NCBI RefSeq assembly: GCF_036311905.1
Contig: NZ_JAZDCH010000028.1
Coordinates: 57,552 to 121,551 of the forward strand
Direction: 5' to 3'
DNA from: Brachybacterium sp036311905
GTDB lineage: Bacteria > Actinomycetota > Actinomycetes > Actinomycetales > Dermabacteraceae
Length of the DNA: 64,000 nucleotides
The notes below the pieces were generated by a model that was given only the letters and a program-made list of their open reading frames with translations, searched no databases and was not told the origin of the DNA. The position numbers were made by a program, and so were the translations under genes. Shown here one piece after another: positions 49,488 to 57,740 of the stretch (positions are counted from its first letter, which is position 1; the number at the start of each line of letters is the position of its first letter).

Positions 49488-49735
49488 GCGCCGGGGGCGG
49501 GGCCGGCCTGTCCGGGCCCGCCCCGCTCGCCTCCGCCCGCCCCCGCTCGCCCGCACCCCCGCCCCCATCGGCGGGGCCATGGTCGGGTACTGGCGTCACA
49601 GCGATGACTACGCCATATATGGCGTCGTGCTGCGCAGGGCGCCAGGACCCGGCCAACGTTCACCCCGTCAGCCACCGACCACTGCGCACCCCGGCAGTGC
49701 TTGCGCCGGGCCCGATCGGCGGCTTCGATGGGGTG
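49488..49735. other. 248-base gap before the serpin genes
   Basis: No gene is seen. The first half is C-rich and repetitive; the second half carries the perfect palindrome at 49610-49625. A TTCGAT hexamer (49724-49729) lies 6 bases before the serpin ATG and could be its leaderless -10 element. Confidence 0.5.
49610..49625. promoter_or_regulatory. Perfect 16-base palindrome upstream of the serpin operon
   Basis: ACGCCATATATGGCGT equals its own reverse complement and has an A/T core rare in this DNA. It lies 110 bases before the first serpin start, so it is a candidate operator for the serpin genes or a recombination/methylation site. Confidence 0.6.
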
Positions 49736-51130
49736 ATGAGCCCCACCGCGCCGACAGCGCCGCCTGCAGACGCCCACGCGGACAGCACGGCGGCGGCGCC
49801 GCAGCACACGGGAGGCCCGCGCCGCCGCACCCTGCTCACCGCCGCGGCGGGGCTGCCCCTCGCCGGCCTCGGCCTCTCGGCCTGCGGCACGGATCTGCTG
49901 CCCGGCGGGGGAGGGGACGAGCCGGACCTCGCCGCCGAGCTGCCGCGCCGCGAGCCCGGGCCGGCCGAGGGCGCGGGGGAGAAGGTCGTGCCCTTCACCG
50001 CACGGATGCTCGCCCTCATCGACCGCGAGGAGGTCAACGCGGTCTGCTCCCCGCTCTCGGCACAGACCGCCCTGACCATGGCGGCGCTCGGTGCGGCGGG
50101 GGCCACCCGTGCGCAGATGGAGGAGGCCCTCAGCGGCACCGTCGAGGAGCTCGCCGAGACCGCCAACACCCTCTCCGCGGTGCTCGCCGCCGTCGCGGAC
50201 CGGGCCCGGGAGGACGATGATCCCGACGCGCCCGAGCCCGCCGTCGCCTCCCTCGTCAACTCCACGTGGCTGCAGGAGGGCTTCGAGGTCGAGCAGCTCT
50301 ACCTGGACGCCCTCGCGCAATGGTTCGGCAGCGGCGTCTTCGAGGTCGACTACATCGACCCCGGCGCCCGGGAGGCGGGCCGCGAGCGGATCAACGACTG
50401 GGTGCTCGAGCAGACCAACGACCTCATCGAGGAGCTGATCCCCCCGGACGCGCTCTCCGAGGACACCCGCCTCGTGCTGGTCAACGCCCTGCACCTCAAG
50501 GCCTCCTGGCCCGCACCGCTCGAGAAGACCGGCGGCACCTTCACCACCTCGGGCGGCGAGCAGGTCTCGGCCGAGATGCTCCGCGGCAGCACGTCGTCCT
50601 GGTACGAGGACGCGCTGTGCCAGGCGACCGCGCTCGCGGCGGCTGGCGGCGAGCTGGCCCTCGCGCTGGTGCTGCCCGTCGGTAGCCCCGCGGAGGTGCT
50701 CGACGCCTGGGCGGAGTCGGCCGACGACCCGGCCGCGGGGCTCGGCGCGCTGCTCGCGGGGCTCGAGAACGCGCAGGAGACGGTCGACGTGACCGTGCCG
50801 GCCATCGACATCGACTGGGACTCCTCCCTCGTCGACCTGCTGCGGGAGCTCGGCATGGCGGATGCCTTCACCGACATCGCAGACTTCTCCGGGATCAGCA
50901 CCGCCGAGAAGCTGCTGATCAGCGACGTGATCCAGAAGGCCGTGCTGACGGTCGATGAGAACGGCATGGAGGCCGCCGCGGCCACCGCGGTCGTCATGGA
51001 AGCGGGCTCCGCCCCGCTCGAGCCGAAGGAGCTGGTGCTGGATCGGCCCTTCCTCGTCGTCGCCTACGAGCGCACGACCCTCGCCCCGCTGGTCGCGGGC
51101 TGGATCGGCGACCCGACGCAGACCCGATGA
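49736..51130 (+). CDS. Serpin family protein, predicted lipoprotein
   Basis: The product is 464 residues. Twin arginines (RRR, 29-31), a hydrophobic segment and the lipobox LGLSAC (Cys50) predict export and lipid anchoring. The serpin fold spans about 80-464: VCSPLSAQTALTMAALGA, NALHLKASWPAPL and the closing DRPFLVVAYERTTLAPLVAGWIGDP are family blocks. The reactive-loop hinge (408-417: Glu-Asn-Gly-Met-Glu-Ala4-Thr) fits an inhibitory serpin, with Met at P14 where Thr/Ser is usual. The scissile P1 cannot be set by eye. It would trap serine or cysteine proteases at the cell surface. It overlaps the second serpin gene by 4 bases. Confidence 0.92.
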   Translation: MSPTAPTAPPADAHADSTAAAPQHTGGPRRRTLLTAAAGLPLAGLGLSACGTDLLPGGGGDEPDLAAELPRREPGPAEGAGEKVVPFTARMLALIDREEVNAVCSPLSAQTALTMAALGAAGATRAQMEEALSGTVEELAETANTLSAVLAAVADRAREDDDPDAPEPAVASLVNSTWLQEGFEVEQLYLDALAQWFGSGVFEVDYIDPGAREAGRERINDWVLEQTNDLIEELIPPDALSEDTRLVLVNALHLKASWPAPLEKTGGTFTTSGGEQVSAEMLRGSTSSWYEDALCQATALAAAGGELALALVLPVGSPAEVLDAWAESADDPAAGLGALLAGLENAQETVDVTVPAIDIDWDSSLVDLLRELGMADAFTDIADFSGISTAEKLLISDVIQKAVLTVDENGMEAAAATAVVMEAGSAPLEPKELVLDRPFLVVAYERTTLAPLVAGWIGDPTQTR

Positions 51131-52290
51131 GCGCGCCCGTCCCGCCGACCGCCGACGATCCCTCCGCCTCCGCCGCCGCGTTCACCGCGCGGCTGCTCCC
51201 GCTGCTCCCGCTGCTCGCGCCGGGAGAGAAGGACCCGGCGGAGCAGAACATGGTCTGCTCGCCGGTCTCGGCACGGATCGCGCTCACCCCGCTCGCGCTC
51301 GGTGCGCGAACGGAGACGCTAGACCAGCTCGAGACGGCCCTCGGCGCCGACGCGGAGTCGCTCGCCGCGCAGGCCATGGCGCTGCGCGAGGCGCTCGAGC
51401 AGATCGGCGCCCCCGCGCAGGCGGCGCTCGTGGACGCCTTCTGGCTGCAGTCGGGGATCCACCTCGAGGGCGGCTTCCGGGACCGTCTGGTGCACGAGCT
51501 GCGGGCCCGGCCGGGGAGCGCGGACTTCACCCGCGCCGAGGGGCGGGCGCGAGCGCGGGACGAGATCAACGCCCTCGTCGAGGAGGCGACCGACGGGCTG
51601 ATCACCGATCTCGTCGGCCCGGACGGCCTCTCCCCGCACCTGCTCCTCGTGCTCATCGACGCCCTGCACGTGCGCGCCCCCTGGACGGCGCCGCTCGCCC
51701 GCACCCGGGGCGAGTTCACCACGGCCCGCGGCGAGCGGGTGGAGACGGACCTGCTCACCGGGACCGGGGCGGGCTGGTCCGAAGGGGAGCTGTGGGAGGC
51801 GAGCAGCCTGCGGACCGTCGGCGGCGCGCTCTCCCTCGTGCTCGTGCGGCCACGCACCGGACCGGAGGCGCTCCTCGCGGCCTGGGCCGCGGACCCGGCG
51901 GCGCTCGTCGGCCTGCTCGCGGAGCTCCGCACCCCGCGCGAGGCCGTGCGCTTGAGCGTTCCGCCGCTCGATCTGCGCTGGTCCGGCGACCTCACGGGAG
52001 CGCTCGCGGGCCTCGGGGCCGGACCCGTGCTCCGGCCCGGGGCGGACCTCTCCGGCATCGCCGAGGATCCGCGCCTGCATCTCTCCCTTGTGCTCCAGCA
52101 GGCGGTGCTACGCGTGGACGAGGAGGGGATGGAGGCGGCCGCCGCGACCCTCGTCGCCGCACGCACCGCGGCCGCGGTCCCGAGCCGGACCCTCGCGCTC
52201 GACGTCCCCTTCCTCGCGCTCGTCGTCGAGACCGGGACCGGAACCCCGCTGGTGGTCGCGCGGATCGGCGACCCCACCGCGGCCGCCTAG
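51127..52290 (+). CDS. Serpin family protein, no signal peptide
   Basis: The product is 387 residues, close to the minimal serpin length, with no signal peptide: it starts directly before AAAFTARLLPLL, so it is predicted cytoplasmic. Family blocks include VCSPVSARIALTPLALGA, IDALHVRAPWTAPLA and DVPFLALVVETGTGTPLVVARIGDP. The hinge (332-341: Glu-Glu-Gly-Met-Glu-Ala4-Thr) fits an inhibitory serpin, and the loop after it carries an Arg that may bias specificity to trypsin-like targets. Its start overlaps the first serpin stop (ATGA). The pair share the hinge but differ in the loop beyond it, suggesting duplication with divergence of target. Confidence 0.92.
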   Translation: MSAPVPPTADDPSASAAAFTARLLPLLPLLAPGEKDPAEQNMVCSPVSARIALTPLALGARTETLDQLETALGADAESLAAQAMALREALEQIGAPAQAALVDAFWLQSGIHLEGGFRDRLVHELRARPGSADFTRAEGRARARDEINALVEEATDGLITDLVGPDGLSPHLLLVLIDALHVRAPWTAPLARTRGEFTTARGERVETDLLTGTGAGWSEGELWEASSLRTVGGALSLVLVRPRTGPEALLAAWAADPAALVGLLAELRTPREAVRLSVPPLDLRWSGDLTGALAGLGAGPVLRPGADLSGIAEDPRLHLSLVLQQAVLRVDEEGMEAAAATLVAARTAAAVPSRTLALDVPFLALVVETGTGTPLVVARIGDPTAAA

Positions 52291-52327
52291 ACTGCGGGTA
52301 AGGGGTTGCCGAGCCCCACGGTGGACG

Positions 52328-52339
52328 ATCGGATCCGAT
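52328..52339. promoter_or_regulatory. Perfect 12-base palindrome before the GH42 gene
   Basis: ATCGGATCCGAT is self-complementary and directly abuts the GGAGGAG ribosome site of the GH42 gene. It may be an operator near the start of a transcript from TAGACT (52289-52294). Confidence 0.4.
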
Positions 52340-52348
52340 GGAGGAGAC

Positions 52349-54358
52349 ATGAGCGAGCAGCGACCCTGGCCCCTCGGAGTGCAGGGCCTCGCGTACGGAG
52401 GCGACTACAACCCCGAGCAGTGGCCCGAGGAGGTCCGGCTCGAGGACGTGGAGCTGATGCGCGAGGCGGGCGTGAACCTGGTGAGCGTCGCGATCTTCGC
52501 GTGGGCCACGCTCGAACCGCGCGAGGGCGAGTACGAGTTCGCCTGGCTCGATGACGTCATGGACCGCCTCGGAGAGGCCGGCGTCCAGGTCGCGCTCGCG
52601 ACGGCGACCGCCTCCCCGCCGCCGTGGCTGACCCGCGCGCATCCCGAGATCCTGCCCGTCACGGCGGAGGGCACGGTGCTCAGCCCCGGCGGCCGCCAGG
52701 CCTACGCGGTCTCCTCCCCGCTCTACCGGGAGTACGCCCTGCGCATGACGCGGGTTCTCGCCGAGCGCTACGCCGAGCATCCCGCGCTCGCCCTCTGGCA
52801 CGTGGACAACGAGCTCGGTTGCCACGTTCCCCACGACTTCTCCGAGCATGCGGCGCTCGCCTTCCGCACCTGGCTCGAGGACCGCTACGGCACGATCGAG
52901 GAGCTGAACCGGGCCTGGGGCACCGCGTTCTGGTCCCAGCGCTACGACGACTTCGCCGAGATCCTGCCGCCGCGCGCGGCGCCCACCTACCCCAATCCCA
53001 CCCAGCAGCTGGACTTCGCCCGCTTCTCGAGCGATGAGCTGCTGACCCACTACCGGGCCCTGCGGGACGTGCTGCGGGAGGTCACCCCGCACGTCCCGGT
53101 GACCACCAACCTGATGCTGTCCTCGGCGACGAAGTGGATGGACTACTTCTCGTGGGCGGGGGACCTCGACCTGGTCGCCAACGACCACTACCTGATCTCC
53201 GCCGATCCCCGCGGTCAGATCGAGCTGGCCTTCGCCGCGGACCTCTCCCGCGGCGTCGCGGGCGGCGACCCGTGGATCCTCATGGAGCACTCCACCTCGG
53301 CCGTGAACTGGCAGAACCGCAACCGGTCCAAGCGCCGCGGCGAGATGCTGCGCAACTCCCTCTCGCACGTCGCGCGCGGGGCCGACGGGGTCATGTTCTT
53401 CCAGTGGCAGCAGTCCCGGGCCGGCGCCGAGAAGTTCCACTCGGCGATGGTTCCGCACGCCGGGCGGGACTCGGAGGTGTGGCGCGGCACCGTGGGCCTC
53501 GGGCGCGTGCTGCAGGCCCTCGCCTCGGTGCGGGGCAGCCGCGTGCTGAACCGGGTGGCGCTGGTCATGGACTACCCCTCGTGGTGGGCGAGCGAGCTGG
53601 ACTCCCATCCCACCCAGGCCCTGTCCTATCCCGGGGAGCTGCTGCGCTGGTACACGGCGCTGTGGGACCTGGGGCTCGGGGTCGACCTGGTGCCCGTCGG
53701 CGGCGATCTCGACGGGTACGACCTGATCATCGCGCCGACGCTGTACACGGTCCGCGACGAGGACGCCGAGCGGCTCGCCGCCGCCGCGCGCGAGGGCGCC
53801 CAGGTGGTGATCACCTTCTTCTCCGGCATCGTCGACGAGAACGACCTGGTGCGGCTCGGCGGCTACCCCGGCGCCTTCCGCGAGCTGCTGGGCGTGCGCA
53901 CCGAGGAGTTCGACCCGCTGCTCGAGGACGAGGTGCGCCATCTCGACGACGGCTCGAGCGCGGATCTGTGGAGCGAGCGCACCCACCTCGAGGGCGCCCG
54001 CGCGGTGCGCACCTGGGCCGACGGGCCGTTGCACGGCTGGCCCGCCGTGACCCGCCACGAGGTGGGGGAGGGAGCCGCCTGGTATGTCGCCGCCCGCCCC
54101 TCCGTCGCGGGCCTCGAGGCGCTGCTCGAGGAGATCGCGGACGCCGCCGGTGTCGAGCCGGCCGTCCCGGGCCTGCACCGGGACGTCGAGGCGGTGCGCC
54201 GCTTCGCCGAGGACGGCACCACCTATCTCTTCGTGCTCAATCATTCCGACCGCGACCAGGTGGTCCAGGTCGACGGTCGGGACCTGCTCACGGGACACAC
54301 GGCCGACGGCGCGTTCACGGTGCCTGCGGGCGGGGTGGCGGTGATCGAGGAGTCCTGA
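52349..54358 (+). CDS. Beta-galactosidase, glycoside hydrolase family 42
   Basis: The product is 669 residues. The catalytic domain (1-390) shows the acid/base Glu155 (LWHVDNELG) and nucleophile Glu313 (ILMEHSTSAVNW). A trimerisation/Glu-amidotransferase-like domain (about 395-600) and a small beta domain follow, the usual GH42 order. There is no signal peptide, so it cleaves imported galactosides (lactose, galacto-oligosaccharides) in the cytoplasm, releasing galactose. GGAGGAG lies just before the ATG. It follows the serpins by 58 bases on the same strand and may share their transcript. Confidence 0.95.
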   Translation: MSEQRPWPLGVQGLAYGGDYNPEQWPEEVRLEDVELMREAGVNLVSVAIFAWATLEPREGEYEFAWLDDVMDRLGEAGVQVALATATASPPPWLTRAHPEILPVTAEGTVLSPGGRQAYAVSSPLYREYALRMTRVLAERYAEHPALALWHVDNELGCHVPHDFSEHAALAFRTWLEDRYGTIEELNRAWGTAFWSQRYDDFAEILPPRAAPTYPNPTQQLDFARFSSDELLTHYRALRDVLREVTPHVPVTTNLMLSSATKWMDYFSWAGDLDLVANDHYLISADPRGQIELAFAADLSRGVAGGDPWILMEHSTSAVNWQNRNRSKRRGEMLRNSLSHVARGADGVMFFQWQQSRAGAEKFHSAMVPHAGRDSEVWRGTVGLGRVLQALASVRGSRVLNRVALVMDYPSWWASELDSHPTQALSYPGELLRWYTALWDLGLGVDLVPVGGDLDGYDLIIAPTLYTVRDEDAERLAAAAREGAQVVITFFSGIVDENDLVRLGGYPGAFRELLGVRTEEFDPLLEDEVRHLDDGSSADLWSERTHLEGARAVRTWADGPLHGWPAVTRHEVGEGAAWYVAARPSVAGLEALLEEIADAAGVEPAVPGLHRDVEAVRRFAEDGTTYLFVLNHSDRDQVVQVDGRDLLTGHTADGAFTVPAGGVAVIEES

Positions 54359-54412
54359 GGTCTCGCTGCGGACCCCGTTCGCGTCGGCCACCCGCGGCTG
54401 ACACACTGGCGC

Positions 54413-54422
54413 AAACCGGTTC
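54413..54422 (+). promoter_or_regulatory. Putative LacI-family operator upstream of the GH35 gene
   Basis: AAACCGGTTC with the core AACCGGTT lies 22 bases before the GH35 ATG, overlapping the expected transcription start (CACACT at about 54403-54408 is a possible -10). A related GACCGGTTG site lies near 56362 upstream of the Gfo/Idh gene. Confidence 0.5.
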
Positions 54423-54444
54423 ACCGCCGAGAGGATCGCCGACG

Positions 54445-56331
54445 ATGCCCGCTGCCCTGACCCCCACCCCCGACGGATTCCTCCGCCACGGGGAGCCGCA
54501 CCTGCTGATCTCCGGGGCGCTGCACTACTTCCGCGTCCACCCCGGGCAGTGGCGCGACCGGCTGCGCCGCCTCGTCGCCCTTGGCTGCGACACGGTCGAG
54601 ACCTACGTGGCCTGGAACGTGCACCAGCCGGCGCCGGAGGAGACCACCTTCGAGGGCTTCGCCGACCTGGGCCGCTTCCTCGACATCGCGCGTGAGGAGG
54701 GGCTCGACGCGATCGTGCGCCCCGGCCCGTACATCTGCGCGGAGTGGGAGAACGGCGGCTTCCCCGGCTGGCTGCTCGCCGACCGCAACCTGCGCCTGCG
54801 CCACCGCGACCCGCGCTATCTCGCGGCGGTCGACTCCTGGTTCGACGCGCTGATCCCCGTGATCGCCGAGCGCCAGACGACGCGCGGCGGGAACGTGGTG
54901 ATGGTGCAGGTCGAGAACGAGTACGGCAGCTACGGCGACGACCGTGTCTACCTCGCCCATCTGCGCGACGGCCTGATCGCCCGCGGCATCGAGGAGCTCC
55001 TGGTCACCTCCGACGGCCCCGCCCGCATGTGGCTGACCGGCGGGACGGTCGACGGGGCGCTCGCGACCGTCAACTTCGGCTCCCGCGCCCTGGACGTGCT
55101 GGAGATGGCGCGCGAGGAGCTGCCTGATCAGCCGCAGATGTGCATGGAGTTCTGGAACGGCTGGTTCGACCACTGGGGCGAGCAGCACCACGAGCGCACC
55201 GGGGACTCCGCGGCCGACGAGCTCGCCGACATGCTCGGGGCCGGCATGAGCGTCAACTTCTACATGGCGCACGGCGGCACGAACTTCGGCCTGCGCGCGG
55301 GCGCGAACCACGACGGCGGTCTGCAGCCCACCACCACGAGCTACGACTACGACGCCCCGATCTCCGAGAACGGTGCGCTGACCGCGAAGTTCCGGGCCTT
55401 CCGCGAGGTCATCGCCCGCCACCGCGAGCTGCCGCCCCTCGAGGAGCATCTGGCGCAGCTCGGCCTCGCCGCCGAGCCCGCGACCCTCCCGGCCCGCGAG
55501 CTCCCGCTCGAGCGGGTCCTCCCGCTGCGCGGCACCGTGCTCTTCACCCGCACCGCGGCCGTGCACCCGGTCCCGCCCGCCTTCGAGGACCTCGGGCTGG
55601 AACGGGGTCTGCTGCGCCTCTCGCGCGAGATCGAGATCGCCGCGGAAGAGCACGAGAATCGCCGCGTGATCTCCCCGCTGAAGCTCTACGACCTGCACGA
55701 TCGCGCGTGGGTGTGGGTCGACGGGGTGCCCCTCGGCGCCGTGGGCGTGGACGGCAGCGGACATGCCGAGACCGATCCCGCGACGGTCGAGCTGACCCCG
55801 TTCGCGGACCGTCTCCTGCCCGATGGCGGCCGCCGCACGGTGCGCGTCGAGGTCCTGGTGGAGAACCTGGGTCGCGCGAACTTCGGACCCCGCCTCGGGG
55901 AGCGCAAGGGCATCCTCGGCGGCGTCTGGCAGACGATCCGCTTCCTGAACGACTGGGAGGCCGACCCGTGGCCGCTCGAGGAGATGGGCGGCGAGTTCGC
56001 CCGGCTGCTCGCGGCCGACGGGCTCGCGGCCGACGGGGCGGCGGCTGACGGGGTCGCGGGCCCCGAGGCCCCGCCCGTCCTCGTCGGCTCCTCCGTCGAG
56101 GTCGAGACCCCGGAGGACACCTTCCTCGACGTGTCGGGTGCCGGGCACGGTGTCGCCTACGTCAACGGTTTCTGCGTGGGCCGCTACTGGTCGATCGGCC
56201 CGCAGCAGAGTCTCTACGTCCCCGCCCCGCTGTTGCGCGCCGGCCGCAACGAGGTGCTGCTGCTGGACCTCGAACGGGTCCCCGAGCGGCTCGGCCTCGC
56301 CTCCGCGCATCTGTGGGAGACCCGGCGCTGA
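54445..56331 (+). CDS. Beta-galactosidase, glycoside hydrolase family 35
   Basis: The product is 628 residues. The TIM-barrel domain (1-320) has acid/base Glu159 (VQVENEYGSYG) and nucleophile Glu235 (MCMEFWNGWFDHWG), with NFYMAHGGTNFG the hallmark loop. Two C-terminal beta-sandwich domains follow (about 330-628). No signal peptide is present, so it acts in the cytoplasm on beta-galactosides. Having both GH42 and GH35 enzymes suggests complementary linkage or chain-length preference. It has its own operator-like site and a GAGAGGAT ribosome site. Confidence 0.95.
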   Translation: MPAALTPTPDGFLRHGEPHLLISGALHYFRVHPGQWRDRLRRLVALGCDTVETYVAWNVHQPAPEETTFEGFADLGRFLDIAREEGLDAIVRPGPYICAEWENGGFPGWLLADRNLRLRHRDPRYLAAVDSWFDALIPVIAERQTTRGGNVVMVQVENEYGSYGDDRVYLAHLRDGLIARGIEELLVTSDGPARMWLTGGTVDGALATVNFGSRALDVLEMAREELPDQPQMCMEFWNGWFDHWGEQHHERTGDSAADELADMLGAGMSVNFYMAHGGTNFGLRAGANHDGGLQPTTTSYDYDAPISENGALTAKFRAFREVIARHRELPPLEEHLAQLGLAAEPATLPARELPLERVLPLRGTVLFTRTAAVHPVPPAFEDLGLERGLLRLSREIEIAAEEHENRRVISPLKLYDLHDRAWVWVDGVPLGAVGVDGSGHAETDPATVELTPFADRLLPDGGRRTVRVEVLVENLGRANFGPRLGERKGILGGVWQTIRFLNDWEADPWPLEEMGGEFARLLAADGLAADGAAADGVAGPEAPPVLVGSSVEVETPEDTFLDVSGAGHGVAYVNGFCVGRYWSIGPQQSLYVPAPLLRAGRNEVLLLDLERVPERLGLASAHLWETRR

Positions 56332-56445
56332 GCCCCGTCTGATCCGTCCCTGACCGGCGATGACCGGTTGCGGACGGGCGACGGTGTGTGAAACCATTTG
56401 CGGAGCGGGCGTCCCGCACCCCTCGACACGAAGGACCACCACCTC

Positions 56446-57618
56446 ATGGACGACCTCCGGATCGGCGTCATCGGCTTCGGCGCGCGCCACGACCTCGCCG
56501 TCCACGCGCACCGACCGGGGGAGGGCTCGGCCGTCACGGTCGTCGCCGACCCTTCCGCGCGGGGGAAGGCCCAGGCGCGGGAGGCGATCGGCGAGGACGT
56601 GGCGGTCGTGGACTCGGTCGAGGAGCTGCTGGCCGGTCACGAGGTCGACGCGGTGATGATCCTGACCCCCGACGCCACCCACGCCTCCGTCGCGCTGCGG
56701 ACGCTCGGGGCCGGCATCGCGACCTTCTGCGAGAAGCCGATGGCGATCAGCGTCGAGGACGCCGACGCGATGCTCGCGCTCGCGCAGGAGCAGCGGGCCC
56801 GGCTGTACGTGGGCCACAACATGCGCCACATGCCGGTGGTGCGGCAGATGAAGGCGATCGTGGACTCCGGCCGGATCGGTCGGGTCCGCGCCATCTGGTG
56901 CCGCCACTTCGTGGGCGCCGGCGGTGACTTCTACTTCAAGGACTGGCACGCCGAGCGGGAGAAGGCCATGAGCCTGCTGCTGCAGAAGGGCGCCCACGAC
57001 ATCGACGTCATCCACTGGCTCGCAGGCGGGTACACCCGTCGCGTCTCCGGCATCGGCGACCTCGCCGTGTACGGCGACATCACCGATCGGCGCGACAACT
57101 CGGACCGCCGCATGGGGGACTGGTACGACGTGGACATCTGGCCGCCCACGACGCTGCGGGAGCTGAACCCGGTCGTGGACGTCGAGGACATCTCGATGCT
57201 GCAGATGCGGCTCGACAACGGCGTCCTCGCCTCCTACCAGCAGTGCCACTTCACCCCGGACTACTGGCGGAACTACACCGTGATCGGGGACGCGGGCCGG
57301 ATCGAGAACATGGGCGACGGCGCGGGGGACCAGATCCACCTCTGGGAGTCCCGCCGCTCCGGCCCCGGGCGCCCGGACGCCGTCGAGGTGATCGCGCGGG
57401 CCGACGGCGGGCACGGCGGCGCGGACCCGAGCCTGGTCGCGGAGTTCCTGCGCTTCGCCCGCTCGGGCGGAGCCACCGACGTGTCGGTCATCGCCGCCCG
57501 CGAGGCGGTGGCGACTGGAGTGCTCGGCGCCGAGTCGATCCGGGACGGCGGGGTGCCGCGGGACGTGCCGCCGGTGGCGCCCGAGCTCCGCGCCTACTTC
57601 GACGGCGGCCAGGCCTGA
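56446..57618 (+). CDS. Gfo/Idh/MocA family oxidoreductase
   Basis: The product is 390 residues. The NAD(P)-binding Rossmann domain (1-125) opens RIGVIGFGARHDLAVHA, and EKPMAISVEDADAML is the catalytic-lysine motif. The alpha/beta C-terminal domain (126-390) has GHNMRHMPVV and KGAHDIDVIHWLAG. Such enzymes oxidise or reduce sugars or sugar derivatives. Its place after the GH35 gene suggests work on a galactose-derived sugar; this is inference. ATG 56446 has AAGGA about 10 bases upstream; an ATG 48 bases earlier in frame is less likely. Confidence 0.92.
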   Translation: MDDLRIGVIGFGARHDLAVHAHRPGEGSAVTVVADPSARGKAQAREAIGEDVAVVDSVEELLAGHEVDAVMILTPDATHASVALRTLGAGIATFCEKPMAISVEDADAMLALAQEQRARLYVGHNMRHMPVVRQMKAIVDSGRIGRVRAIWCRHFVGAGGDFYFKDWHAEREKAMSLLLQKGAHDIDVIHWLAGGYTRRVSGIGDLAVYGDITDRRDNSDRRMGDWYDVDIWPPTTLRELNPVVDVEDISMLQMRLDNGVLASYQQCHFTPDYWRNYTVIGDAGRIENMGDGAGDQIHLWESRRSGPGRPDAVEVIARADGGHGGADPSLVAEFLRFARSGGATDVSVIAAREAVATGVLGAESIRDGGVPRDVPPVAPELRAYFDGGQA

Positions 57619-57740
57619 GCCTGGCCACGCCGATGCGGGACCTTCGCCACTGGCTACGCTGGCCGCGGGCCGAGGACGGCCCGGAGCACCCGGGGCGCGC
57701 CCCGGAGCTCGACCCCACAGAGGCGAAGGAGCAGTCGCAC

